Origin: an uncultured Planctomycetaceae bacterium
Lineage (GTDB): Bacteria; Planctomycetota; Planctomycetia; Pirellulales; UBA1268
Assembly (NCBI GenBank): GCA_903919035.1
Contig: CAIXGY010000221.1
Coordinates: 1-40,550, forward strand
Reading direction: 5' to 3'
Length of the DNA: 40,550 bases
A model generated the notes under the pieces. It had not been told where the DNA came from. It worked only from the letters and a program-made list of their open reading frames with translations, and ran no database searches. The stretch's first letter is position 1. Every line of letters starts with the position of its first letter. Shown here piece after piece: positions 1 to 7,841 of this stretch. Made by a program: the position numbers and the translations under genes.

Positions 1-222
1 GGGATGGGCAGACCCGATCCTTCCTCGATTCCGTGGGGCGAGGCGTGGGGGATGCCCGTGCCGTCGAGCCGGCGTTGCTGCCCGCGCTCCGCAATGCGTG
101 CTGCGGTTGGCCAGCATCGAGTGAGCGACGGGCACGACGCCCGTCGCGAACGTCCGAGCGAGACGGCACGGGCATCCCCAGACGCCGGGACAGGCGCGGT
201 GACGCGCGAGGATCACGTGGGG
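1..222. repeat. Dispersed repeat, copy 1 (left part cut by window edge)
   Basis: Positions 1-50 match 31387-31436 at about 41 of 50 bases, and the block CGAGGATCACG at 207-217 recurs at 31468-31478, both in the same order and orientation. Between these matching parts, copy 1 carries roughly 115-125 extra bases bounded by a perfect 18-bp inverted repeat (48-65 and 162-179). The element overlaps the end of gluQ: the TGA stop (213-215, read on the minus strand) lies inside the conserved CGAGGATCACG block. It codes for nothing I can recognise. The family is inferred from only two copies. Confidence 0.7.
48..179. repeat. 18-bp perfect inverted repeat with internal hairpin, nested in the repeat
   Basis: GGGGATGCCCGTGCCGTC at 48-65 is the exact reverse complement of 162-179, separated by 96 bases. 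Inside, GCGACGGGC (125-133) and GCCCGTCGC (139-147) form a 9-bp stem with a 5-base loop. This part is absent from the copy at 31387-31481, so it looks like a foldback inserted into, or lost from, one copy. Function unknown; a structured 3' end for the gluQ transcript is possible. Confidence 0.7.
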
Positions 223-1070
223 GCCGTAGAACGCGAAGCACCCGAGGCGTTTCGCCAGTCCCGTACCGCCGCCGGCGACAGGCCGGCATCGCGAAGGTCG
301 CGGATCGCGAGGCCGGCGGTGCGTTTGGCGAGTCGGTTTCCAGCGGCATCGCACACGAGCGGCGCGTGGCACCACGCCGGCGGCAGCCAGCCTAGCGATT
401 CGTACAGCAGGATCTGCCGGGCGGTGCTCGTGAGCAGGTCGGCACCGCGCACGACCTCCGCGACCTCCATCGCGTGATCGTCGGCCACGACGGCCAGTTC
501 GTAGGCGGCGAGATCGTCGCGTCGCCAGACCACGAAGTCGCCGAAATCGACGCCGGCGGTGCGCCGCACGCGGCCCTCGAGGGCATCGTGAAACTCGATC
601 ACGCGGCCGTCGGGCACGCGAAATCGCCAGGCCACGCCGCCGGGGGCCGGCGCCCGATCCCACCGCGCCGGCCGCAGGCTCGGCGGAAAGACGGGTTCCG
701 CGTCGGTCTCATGCGGCGCGGTGGCGGCCTCCTCGACGTCGCGGCGGGAATGAGGGCTCGGGTAGATGACGCCCGCCGCCTCGAGCCGCCGCCAGATATC
801 GAGATACCACGCCGTCCGCTCGCTCTGTCGATATGGCCCGTGCGGCCCGCCGCGGTCGGGGCCCTCGGTCCAGTCGAGGCCGAGCCAGGCGAGATCTTCC
901 AGGGCTGCGGCCGTGAATTCCGGGCGACACCGGGCCCGGTCGAGATCCTCGATCCGCAGCACCAGGCCGGCGGTTCCGGCCCGCTCGGCGGCCACGGCGA
1001 ACGTCCGCGCGTGGCCCACGTGGAGGAAGCCCGTGGGCGTCGGCGCGAGGCGGCCGCGGAGGCCGCTCAC
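213..1070 (-). CDS. gluQ: Glutamyl-Q tRNA(Asp) synthetase (GluRS-like, no anticodon domain)
   Basis: The family activates glutamate and attaches it to queuosine in the anticodon of tRNA-Asp. The 285-residue protein has only the class I catalytic half: APTPTGFLHVGH with the HIGH-type motif HVGH at residues 17-20, RIEDLDRAR shortly after, and NRLAKRT in place of KMSKS near the end. The length fits GluQRS (about 300) and is far below a full GluRS. I chose GTG at 1070 because its bases overlap the TGA of the upstream protease gene (GTGA), suggesting translational coupling; GTG at 1079 is the alternative. The cysteines that bind zinc in the E. coli enzyme appear absent: the stretch after GVIYPSP has His and Ser instead. 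The C-terminus ends inside a dispersed repeat that provides the stop codon. Confidence 0.85.
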   Translation of the reverse strand: MSGLRGRLAPTPTGFLHVGHARTFAVAAERAGTAGLVLRIEDLDRARCRPEFTAAALEDLAWLGLDWTEGPDRGGPHGPYRQSERTAWYLDIWRRLEAAGVIYPSPHSRRDVEEAATAPHETDAEPVFPPSLRPARWDRAPAPGGVAWRFRVPDGRVIEFHDALEGRVRRTAGVDFGDFVVWRRDDLAAYELAVVADDHAMEVAEVVRGADLLTSTARQILLYESLGWLPPAWCHAPLVCDAAGNRLAKRTAGLAIRDLRDAGLSPAAVRDWRNASGASRSTAPT

Positions 1071-1813
1071 CAGAGCCACCAGGTGCCCGTCTGCACCACG
1101 TAAAGACCGAGCGCGAGGTTCGTGGCGGCATGGGCGAGAATTGCGTCGATCGGCTTGCGCGTGGCCGCGGTGATGCCGCTGACCGCCGCGAACCAGCCGA
1201 CCGCGGCCACTGCCTCCGCCGGGTGCGTGAGCGCGGCGTAGCCGACGCACGCGATGAGGGCGGCCGGCACGAGCCGACCGAACGGAACCCGCCAAAACTC
1301 CTCATCGACGACGTACCGCATGAGAAACCCCCGCAAAAAGAGTTCCTCGACGATCGACACCACCACGACGAGCCCGAAGAAACGCAGGGCCAGGAATGCC
1401 CAGGCCAGCGTCGAACCGGCGCCGAATTCGGTGAAGGGGTCGAAGGCCGACCGTTCGCCGAGGATCGCGCCCCAGCCGGTCTGCCGCTGGAGGCTCGCCA
1501 GCGTCACCCACGGCACGACCAGGGCCAGCCCGAGCAGCGGCGGCCACCAGGTCGGCCTCCCCACCCAGGCGGCCAGCGGCCGCCAGCACCACGCGAGCAC
1601 GGCGAGCGTGGCCGCCAACCGCAGGGCGTAGCAGACGGGATAGGCCGAGTAGGACAGGCCGAGAGCGCCCGCCAAACCGCCGCCTGACGCGACCGGTTCC
1701 GCGGCGCCGGCAGCGAGAAACACCGCGTAGGGCACCACGCACACGTGCCACGGCCGGGCCGGCCCGTGGTCGGTCGCGGCGGCCTGATCGGGGGCGACGG
1801 ATGCTGGCGTCAT
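1067..1813 (-). CDS. CPBP/CAAX-type intramembrane metalloprotease
   Basis: A 248-residue multi-pass membrane protein of the CPBP (Abi/Rce1) family of glutamate-type intramembrane proteases. Motif 1 is visible as EELFLRG (E156, E157, R161), motif 2 as a histidine in the helix GYAALTH (H197, with Ala where Phe is usual), and motif 3 as HAATN (H228, N232). Hydrophobic segments cover roughly residues 25-45, 55-80, 90-107, 135-155, 182-212 and 225-240. The layout resembles the CAAX-protease-related proteins that accompany exosortase systems, but no exosortase gene is in the window, so that link is inference. The frame stays open far upstream through the antisense of fusA. I chose ATG 1813 because it lies in the divergent intergenic gap and gives a normal family length. 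It overlaps gluQ by 4 bases. Confidence 0.8.
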   Translation of the reverse strand: MTPASVAPDQAAATDHGPARPWHVCVVPYAVFLAAGAAEPVASGGGLAGALGLSYSAYPVCYALRLAATLAVLAWCWRPLAAWVGRPTWWPPLLGLALVVPWVTLASLQRQTGWGAILGERSAFDPFTEFGAGSTLAWAFLALRFFGLVVVVSIVEELFLRGFLMRYVVDEEFWRVPFGRLVPAALIACVGYAALTHPAEAVAAVGWFAAVSGITAATRKPIDAILAHAATNLALGLYVVQTGTWWLW

Positions 1814-1853
1814 GCGTGGGTTCCCGGAGGCTTCGCGAGTCCCGAAACGCCGT

Positions 1854-1883
1854 CTGTCGCGATCGGGGACGGCCGAGTATATT
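1854..1883 (+). promoter_or_regulatory. Likely sigma70-type promoter for fusA
   Basis: A -10 box TATATT at 1878-1883 is preceded by CTGTCG at 1854-1859 with an 18-base spacer. It stands out from GC-rich surroundings in the 147-base gap between the divergent protease gene and fusA. The -35 resembles the TTGTCG before sdhC. The leader of about 75 bases to the ATG includes AGGTGA at about 1945 as a possible ribosome binding site. Confidence 0.45.
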
Positions 1884-1960
1884 CCCGACTCCGACCCCAG
1901 TTTCCCTTCCCGCCACGGGGCTCGGTTTCCCGTCCGTTTTTCCCAGGTGAACGTGTCTCC

Positions 1961-4051
1961 ATGGATCTGACCAAGCTTCGCAACATGGGCATCAGCGCCC
2001 ACATCGACTCCGGCAAGACGACGCTCTCCGAGCGGATCCTCTACTACGCGGGGCGCATTCACCGCATTCAGGAGGTGAAGGGTGGCGGCGACGGGGCGAC
2101 GATGGACTACATGGATCTCGAGCGGGAGCGCGGGATCACGATCACGTCCGCCGCCACGAGCGTGCAGTGGGGCGACTGTGGGATCAACCTGATCGACACC
2201 CCCGGCCACGTCGACTTCACGGTCGAGGTCGAGCGGAGTCTCCGCGTGCTCGACGGCGCCATCCTCGTGTTGTGCAGCGTGGGTGGAGTGCAGAGCCAGT
2301 CGATGACCGTCGACCGGCAGATGAAGCGGTACAAGGTGCCGCGGTTGGCGTTCGTCAACAAGATGGACCGCACCGGCGCGAACTTCGAGCGGGTCGTGGG
2401 ACAACTCAAGGACAAGCTCGGCTGCCACGCCATCCCCTTCCAGATCCCGATCGGCAAGGAGGACAAACTCCAGGGCGTGATCGACCTCGTGCGGATGAAG
2501 GCGCTGTACTTCGACGGCGACAACGGGGAGCACGTGCGGGTCGAGGAGATTCCGGCCGACTACGCCGACAAGGCGGCCGAGGCCCGGCACAAACTGCTCG
2601 AAGATCTCGCCATGTATTCCGATTCCCTCATGGAGAAGCTCCTCTCCGAGGAGGTGCCGACCGAGGATGAGATCCATGCGGTCACGAAGGCGGCGGTTCA
2701 TGCGCAGAGCATCACGCCGGTGTTTTGCGGCAGCGCCTACAAGAACAAGGGCGTGCAGCCGTTGCTCGATGCCGTCGTGCGATACCTGCCCAATCCGCTC
2801 GAGCGGAAGGTGATCGCCAAGAACTGGTCGAACGCCGACGAGAAGTTCGACCTCGAGGCCGATCCGAAGAAGCCGCTCGTGGCCATGGCCTTCAAGATCG
2901 TGGACGATCCGTTCGGCCAGCTGACGTTCATGCGGATCTATCAGGGCACGATGAAGAAGGGCGACGCCTACATCAATCAACGGACGAGCCAGAAGCAGCG
3001 GTTCAGCCGCATCGTGCGGATGCATGCCGACAAGCGGGAGGAGATCGACGCCGCCGAGGCGGGCGACATCGTCGCCGTGATGGGTGTCGACGCCGCCAGT
3101 GGCGACACCTACGCCTCCGACGCGAAGTATTGCACGCTCGAGAGCATGTTCGTGCCGGAGCCGGTCATCAAGATGGCCATCACGCCGACCCAGCGCGACG
3201 GCCTCGACAAGCTCAGCAAGGCGCTCCAGCGGTTCACGCGCGAGGATCCCACCTTCCGCGTGGCCACCGACGAGGAGACGGGCGAGACGCTCATCGCCGG
3301 CATGGGCGAGCTGCACCTCGACATCTACGTGGAGCGCATCAAGCGGGAATACAAGGTGGACGTCACCGTGGGCGCGCCCAAGGTGAGCTACCGCGAGGCC
3401 CCCACGAAGGCGACGGCCTACGACTACAAGCACAAGAAGCAGACGGGTGGCTCGGGCCAGTATGCCCACATCATCGGCCACCTGGAGCCGCTGCCCGAGG
3501 ACTCGACCGAGAACTTCGTGTTCGAGGATGCGGTCGTGGGCGGTCGCGTGCCCCGGGAATACATCCCGTCGGTCGAGAAGGGCTTCCTGGCGGTGCTCGG
3601 CAAAGGCCCCATCGCCGGGTTCCCGATCGTGGGCGTGAAGGCCACGCTCGAGGACGGGTCCTACCACGACGTGGACTCGAGCGACATGGCCTTCCAGGTC
3701 TGCGCCCGGGCCGGCTTCCGCGAGGCCTTCCTCAACACGAAGCCGGTGCTGCTCGAGCCGATCATGAAGATGGAGGTCGAGGTGCCGGCCGACTTCCAGG
3801 GGGCGGTGACGGGCGAGCTCAACAAGCGTCGCGGCCTGATCATCTCGACGGAGACGGTGGGCAACACGTCGACGATCATCGCCGAGGTGCCGCTCGCCGA
3901 GACCTTCGGCTACTCGACCGACCTGCGGAGCATGACGCAGGGGCAGGGGGTGTTCACGATGGAGTTCGCCAAGTATCGGGCGACTCCGGGCAACATCCAG
4001 AAGGAGATCATCGAGGAGCGGAAGAAGCAGGATCTCGCCATGGCGAAGTGA
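1961..4051 (+). CDS. fusA: Translation elongation factor G, spdEFG1/mitochondrial EF-G1-like
   Basis: GTPase of 696 residues that drives ribosomal translocation. G1 is AHIDSGKTT (residues 13-21), G3 is DTPGHVDF (79-86) and G4 is NKMD (133-136); the RERGITI switch-I motif is at 55-61, and domains II to V follow at normal length. Several signatures match mitochondrial EF-G1 better than canonical bacterial EF-G: Ser instead of Ala in the P-loop (HIDSGKT), LYYAGRIHRIQEVKG, LCSVGGVQSQSMTVDRQMKRY (where canonical EF-G has AVGGVEPQSETVWRQA), and GSAYKNKGVQPLLDAV. Planctomycetes and spirochaetes are known to carry spdEFG1, related to mtEFG1, alongside a second factor spdEFG2. It is monocistronic, with accD convergent 49 bases downstream. 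No clear terminator is visible in that gap. Confidence 0.96.
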   Translation: MDLTKLRNMGISAHIDSGKTTLSERILYYAGRIHRIQEVKGGGDGATMDYMDLERERGITITSAATSVQWGDCGINLIDTPGHVDFTVEVERSLRVLDGAILVLCSVGGVQSQSMTVDRQMKRYKVPRLAFVNKMDRTGANFERVVGQLKDKLGCHAIPFQIPIGKEDKLQGVIDLVRMKALYFDGDNGEHVRVEEIPADYADKAAEARHKLLEDLAMYSDSLMEKLLSEEVPTEDEIHAVTKAAVHAQSITPVFCGSAYKNKGVQPLLDAVVRYLPNPLERKVIAKNWSNADEKFDLEADPKKPLVAMAFKIVDDPFGQLTFMRIYQGTMKKGDAYINQRTSQKQRFSRIVRMHADKREEIDAAEAGDIVAVMGVDAASGDTYASDAKYCTLESMFVPEPVIKMAITPTQRDGLDKLSKALQRFTREDPTFRVATDEETGETLIAGMGELHLDIYVERIKREYKVDVTVGAPKVSYREAPTKATAYDYKHKKQTGGSGQYAHIIGHLEPLPEDSTENFVFEDAVVGGRVPREYIPSVEKGFLAVLGKGPIAGFPIVGVKATLEDGSYHDVDSSDMAFQVCARAGFREAFLNTKPVLLEPIMKMEVEVPADFQGAVTGELNKRRGLIISTETVGNTSTIIAEVPLAETFGYSTDLRSMTQGQGVFTMEFAKYRATPGNIQKEIIEERKKQDLAMAK

Positions 4052-4100
4052 TGACCGGCGGTCCGGGCTGACGGTGATCGGTGCGGCTCAGGGTGGTCGG

Positions 4101-5042
4101 TCAGCCGCCGCAGTAGTCGATGGCCCGGGCGATCTCGCTCTTGAGATCCTTGCGGGCCACGATCCGGTCGATGAAGCCGTGCTGCAGGAGAAACTCGCTC
4201 GTCTGGAAGCCCTGCGGCAGTTCCACGCGGATCGTCGCCTTGATCGTCCGCGGCCCGGCAAAGCCAATGAGGGCCCGCGGTTCCGCGAAACAGAGGTCGC
4301 CGAGCGAGGCGAAACTCGCCGCCACACCTCCCATGGTGGGGTTCGTGAGCACGGAGATGAACAGCCCGCCGGCCTGCGAGTAGCGGGCGAGGGCCGCCGA
4401 CACCTTGGCCATCTGCATGAGCGAGAGGATGCCCTCATGCATGCGGGCGCCGCCTCCCGACGCGCTGATGATGATCAGCGGCAGCCGATCGGTTGTGGCG
4501 CGCTCCACGAGTCGCGTGAGCCGTTCGCCGACCACGCTTCCCATGCTGCCCATGATGAACGATGAATCAGTCACCCCGCAGGCGACCCGCCGGGCGCGGA
4601 TCATGCCGGTGCCGGTGAGGGCGGCATCGCGGAGGCCGGTTCGCTTCTGCTCGGAGACGATCCGTTCGGCGTAGGGCTTCTTGTCGCGAAACCCGAGCGG
4701 GTCGGTGGGCCGGAGGTTGGCGTCCCATTCCTCGAAGGTTCCCGCATCGAGGAGCTGACCCATCCGCGCCGCCGCCGAGACGTACCAGTGGTAGCCGCAC
4801 TGCGGGCAGACGTTGAGCAGTTCCTCGGCCTCCTTGCGGTAGATCGTGGCGCCGCAGCCATCGCACTTGAGCCAGAGCCCTTCGGGCACGCCCCGCTTGG
4901 CCCGCGGCCCGCGGTCCGCGGCCTTCCCCTCGGGGCGGCCGCCCGGTGGGGCGTCCGCCCGCTGGGTGTCGGCCGCGCGAGGCGGCGCGGTGTCGATGAC
5001 CGACTCGGCTCGCGGGACGGTCGATGGGCTACGGCGTTCCAT
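4101..5042 (-). CDS. accD: Acetyl-CoA carboxylase carboxyltransferase, beta subunit
   Basis: Zinc-binding half of the carboxyltransferase that transfers CO2 from biotin to acetyl-CoA in fatty acid synthesis; it works with AccA, which is not in the window. From ATG 5042 the protein has 313 residues. A Pro/Arg/Ala-rich tail of about 50 residues precedes the zinc ribbon (C60, C63, C79, C82), then the crotonase-like domain with [35 protein letters not shown] and [14 protein letters not shown] at 5087 would add 15 residues; the short low-complexity tail gives no way to decide, and neither start has a clear Shine-Dalgarno sequence. The gene is followed at some distance upstream by two other minus-strand genes and is convergent with fusA. 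Confidence 0.95.
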   Translation of the reverse strand: MERRSPSTVPRAESVIDTAPPRAADTQRADAPPGGRPEGKAADRGPRAKRGVPEGLWLKCDGCGATIYRKEAEELLNVCPQCGYHWYVSAAARMGQLLDAGTFEEWDANLRPTDPLGFRDKKPYAERIVSEQKRTGLRDAALTGTGMIRARRVACGVTDSSFIMGSMGSVVGERLTRLVERATTDRLPLIIISASGGGARMHEGILSLMQMAKVSAALARYSQAGGLFISVLTNPTMGGVAASFASLGDLCFAEPRALIGFAGPRTIKATIRVELPQGFQTSEFLLQHGFIDRIVARKDLKSEIARAIDYCGG

Positions 5043-5146
5043 GGGCGTCGGGCCCGGAGGCAAGGGGGCGGAACAGAAACTCCGCACAGTCTAGCCCCGC
5101 CGGCCGCCGCCGGGCTGCGCCGAATCATCCGCGAAAATCGCCGGCC

Positions 5147-5743
5147 TCACACCCGGGCACGCCGCCGCACCGGGTGCCATTGGGCCGCGAGCGGAAACTC
5201 CGCGACGGGCGGCCGCTCGGGCTCACCTCCCCACAGATCGCCCATCGACTGTCCCGACACGATCCAGCGCAGGATCTGGTCGAGCGGCGGCGGCACGACC
5301 ACGGCCACGCGTCCGCCGCGATGCCGACGGACGAGCGTCTCGAGCACCCCCTCGATCCGCATGCAGGCATCCTCGAGCAGCTCGCCTTCCGGCGGCGCGA
5401 CCGCCCAGGGGTTGTCCTGCCACTGACGATACAGACGCGGCTGTTTGACGCGGATCTCGTCGACCAACATGCCCTGCCAGAGACCCTGGTCGAGGTTCTC
5501 GAGGTCGTTCAGCCGCTGCGGCCGCAGCCCGCAGGCCCGCCCGACGATGCGGGCCGTCTCCGTGGCGCAGGCGTCGCCGGACGTGTAGAGCCTGTCGGGG
5601 GGCGTGGAGGCCACCAGATCCGCGGCCAGTCGGGCGTCGGTGAGACCGTCCGCGGACAGCGGCATCCGCAGCGTGCCGCGGATGCGGCCGTGCCGCTCGT
5701 AGTCGCTGGCCCCCGCACGGACGATGATCAGATGGTCGGGCAT
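5147..5743 (-). CDS. Histidine-phosphatase-fold protein lacking both catalytic histidines
   Basis: A 198-residue protein that follows the histidine phosphatase (phosphoglycerate mutase-like) pattern throughout: LIIVRAG at the N-terminus, TSGDACATETA in place of the SSPLxRAxQTA helix, LENLDQGLWQG for the ExxxGxWEG segment, and VAVVVPPPLDQILR for the second histidine strand. The nucleophilic His of RHG is Ala (R9-A10-G11), the Arg of the SSPLxRA helix is not conserved, and the second His is Pro (P151). I infer that it has no phosphatase activity and may act as a binding or regulatory protein. The reading frame is intact and of normal length, so it is not a pseudogene. It lies 30 bases downstream of rpe on the same strand and is probably co-transcribed with it. 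Confidence 0.75.
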   Translation of the reverse strand: MPDHLIIVRAGASDYERHGRIRGTLRMPLSADGLTDARLAADLVASTPPDRLYTSGDACATETARIVGRACGLRPQRLNDLENLDQGLWQGMLVDEIRVKQPRLYRQWQDNPWAVAPPEGELLEDACMRIEGVLETLVRRHRGGRVAVVVPPPLDQILRWIVSGQSMGDLWGGEPERPPVAEFPLAAQWHPVRRRARV

Positions 5744-5773
5744 CGGCTGGAGTGGTTTCCGCTGGAGTGTGCG

Positions 5774-6493
5774 TCAGGGGGCGTTCCGGGCGAGCGATTC
5801 CAACTCGTCGATGGCCCGCGCGTAATCGTCGGAACGGATCACGGCGCTGCCGGCCACGATGAGCTGGGCACCCGCCGCGGCCACCGCAGCGATCGTGTCG
5901 GTGGCGATGCCGCCATCGACACCGAGCAGGAACGACGCGCCGCGCCGGGCCCGTAGGTCCGCGAGGCAGGCGAGTTTTTCGAGCGCGACGGGGTTGAATC
6001 GTTGGCCGCCGTACCCAGGCTCGACGCTCATCACCAGCACGCCGTCACAGACGTCGAGGCACGGCTCCAGCCGCTCGACGGACGTGCCGGGGCTGATGGC
6101 GACGTGGGCCCGCGGGCCAAGCGACGAGATCGCCTCCAGGGTTGCCCGAGGATCCGAAAGCCCCTCGACGTGAACGGTGATGATGTCGGCCCCGAGCCTC
6201 GCGTATTCCGCAAGCGAGCGTTCCGGCTCCTCGACCATCAGGTGAACCTCGATCGGCACCCGGGCCGCGCGACGGACGGCGTCGACCACGACCTGGCCGT
6301 AGGTCAACTGCGGAACGAAGCGGCCGTCCATGACGTCGAGGTGGAGGGCTGCAGCCCCGGCCGACTCCAGGTGCTCGACCTCTCGGGCCAGGTGGCCGAA
6401 GTCACACAGCAGGAGGGCGGGGAGAACCACAGGGCCGTGGGTTTCCAGCCTGGCCGTTACCCGATCGAAGGCGTGTCCTGCCGCTGAATTCAC
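5774..6493 (-). CDS. rpe: Ribulose-phosphate 3-epimerase
   Basis: Interconverts ribulose 5-phosphate and xylulose 5-phosphate in the pentose phosphate pathway. The TIM-barrel motifs are all present: LHLDVMDGRFVPQLTYG (metal-binding His and catalytic Asp), IEVHLMVEEPE, VMSVEPGYGGQRF, LGVDGGI (second catalytic Asp) and IVAGSAV at the phosphate site. The first strand reads LPALLLCDFGHL, where Ser is usual in the PSILSADF motif. The frame is open upstream of 6493, but the region before it is low-quality and Arg-rich. I chose GTG 6493, about 19 residues before the first strand; no ATG lies between and no Shine-Dalgarno is visible, so the start is uncertain. About 239 residues with this start. Confidence 0.92.
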   Translation of the reverse strand: MNSAAGHAFDRVTARLETHGPVVLPALLLCDFGHLAREVEHLESAGAAALHLDVMDGRFVPQLTYGQVVVDAVRRAARVPIEVHLMVEEPERSLAEYARLGADIITVHVEGLSDPRATLEAISSLGPRAHVAISPGTSVERLEPCLDVCDGVLVMSVEPGYGGQRFNPVALEKLACLADLRARRGASFLLGVDGGIATDTIAAVAAAGAQLIVAGSAVIRSDDYARAIDELESLARNAP

Positions 6494-6793
6494 GAAGGTG
6501 TAGGCGGGGTGGCGTCGGGGGCTGCCGTGCCGGCGACGACGAGGGAGAGTGTAGCATGACGCCCGAACGTTCGGGGCCCGCACGGCCCGCCATGGACGGA
6601 GATGACAGAGACGCAAGTCTTTCCAGGGATTCGACTTCCGTTCGTCATTCGTGGCCTTGCGCGACGGTTTTCCGCAGGGGCTCGCTCACGAAAACCTCAC
6701 ACTTTGGGGCTACACCTTTCCGGTGTGCAGGAGCACGGTTCGCGGCCGTCGTTCGCACGCGGGTGTGCCCCAGGGTCCCTCCGGAGACGTGTC
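6494..6793. promoter_or_regulatory. Divergent intergenic region rpe/pstS with a 14-bp palindrome
   Basis: About 300 bases separate rpe (minus) from pstS (plus), so both promoters should be here. The clearest element is a perfect palindrome CCCGAACGTTCGGG at 6562-6575. I looked for the proteobacterial Pho box (repeated CTGTCAT) and did not see one. The palindrome resembles half-sites of dimeric repressors, but its regulator is unknown. No small gene or RNA is recognisable here. Confidence 0.4.
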
Positions 6794-7789
6794 GTGGCGA
6801 ATTGGCGAGCCTCGCCCGCGGTGCGGGCGGTATGGGTCTGTGTCGTGACAGCGCTGATTGGGGTCACGTGGGGCCAGGATCTCGACCCCGCGCTGCGGCC
6901 CTACGCGAAGGTGTCGGGCGAAGTCGCGGGATCGCTCAAGTTCGTCGGCTCCGACACGATGAACAACCTCGTGGCCCTGTGGGCCGAGGGGTTCAAGAAA
7001 TTTTATCCAGGCGTCCGCGAGGCCATCGAGGGCAAGGGGTCGGCCTCCGCTCCGCCGGCCCTCACCGAGGGCACGGCGACGTTCGGCCCGATGAGCCGTG
7101 ACTGGAAGCCGTCGGAGATCGACGCCTTCACGTCGAAGCACGGCTACCCTCCGGCCGCGGTTCCCGTCGCGATCGACATGCTGGCGGTCTTCGTTCACAA
7201 GGACAACCCGCTGGCGGGGCTGTCGCTGCAGGAGGTCGACGCGATCTTCTCGAAAAATCGCACCGGCGGGGCCAAGGCCGAGATCCGCACGTGGGGCGAT
7301 CTCGGCCTCGGGGGCGAGTGGAAGGACAAGCCGATCAGCCTGTACGGCCGCAACGCATCGAGCGGAACCTACGGCTACTTCAAGGAATTCGCGCTCTTCA
7401 AGGGCGACTTCAAGCCGACCGTGAAGGAGCAGCCGGGGAGTTCGGCCGTGGTGCAGGCGGTGGCCAGCGACCGTTACGCCATCGGCTACAGCGGCATCGG
7501 GTACCGCACCGCCGACGTGCGGGCCGTCGCCATCGCCGCCAAGACCGGGGCGACGGCGGTCGAAGCGGAGGCGGCGAACGCCTATTCGGGCGACTATCCG
7601 CTGGCCCGCTTCCTGTCGCTGAGCGTGAATCACAAGCCGGGCGCCGCGCTCGACCCACTGCGCCGGGAGTTTCTCCGCTACGTGCTCAGCGCCACCGGCC
7701 AAGCCGACGTGAAAAAGGACGGCTACCTGCCCGTCACCGCCGCCGTCGCGAGGCGGTCACTCGCCGCGGTGGGCATCGACGCCCCCTGA
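6794..7789 (+). CDS. pstS: Phosphate ABC transporter, periplasmic phosphate-binding protein
   Basis: Captures phosphate outside the inner membrane and delivers it to PstCA. From GTG 6794 the protein has 331 residues: a signal peptide (hydrophobic residues about 11-25, cleavage near TWGQ), then the PstS fold with the phosphate loop GSDTMNN at 52-58 and GRNASSGTYGYF at about 185-196. This start was chosen because GGAG at 6782-6785 lies 8 bases upstream and because a signal peptide follows at once; the frame is open further upstream but without such features. The first gene of pstS-pstC-pstA-pstB-phoU. Likely induced under phosphate limitation, by analogy with other Pst systems. Confidence 0.93.
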   Translation: MANWRASPAVRAVWVCVVTALIGVTWGQDLDPALRPYAKVSGEVAGSLKFVGSDTMNNLVALWAEGFKKFYPGVREAIEGKGSASAPPALTEGTATFGPMSRDWKPSEIDAFTSKHGYPPAAVPVAIDMLAVFVHKDNPLAGLSLQEVDAIFSKNRTGGAKAEIRTWGDLGLGGEWKDKPISLYGRNASSGTYGYFKEFALFKGDFKPTVKEQPGSSAVVQAVASDRYAIGYSGIGYRTADVRAVAIAAKTGATAVEAEAANAYSGDYPLARFLSLSVNHKPGAALDPLRREFLRYVLSATGQADVKKDGYLPVTAAVARRSLAAVGIDAP

Positions 7790-7841
7790 CCGGCGGGACC
7801 GCTCCGGTCGCCGATGCCGGGCAACCATCGCGGGCTCCTTC

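Noticed and set aside
1814-3667. Long minus-strand extension of the CPBP protease frame opposite fusA
   Set aside because: It encodes only antisense of EF-G; the protease has a good ATG at 1813 in the intergenic gap.
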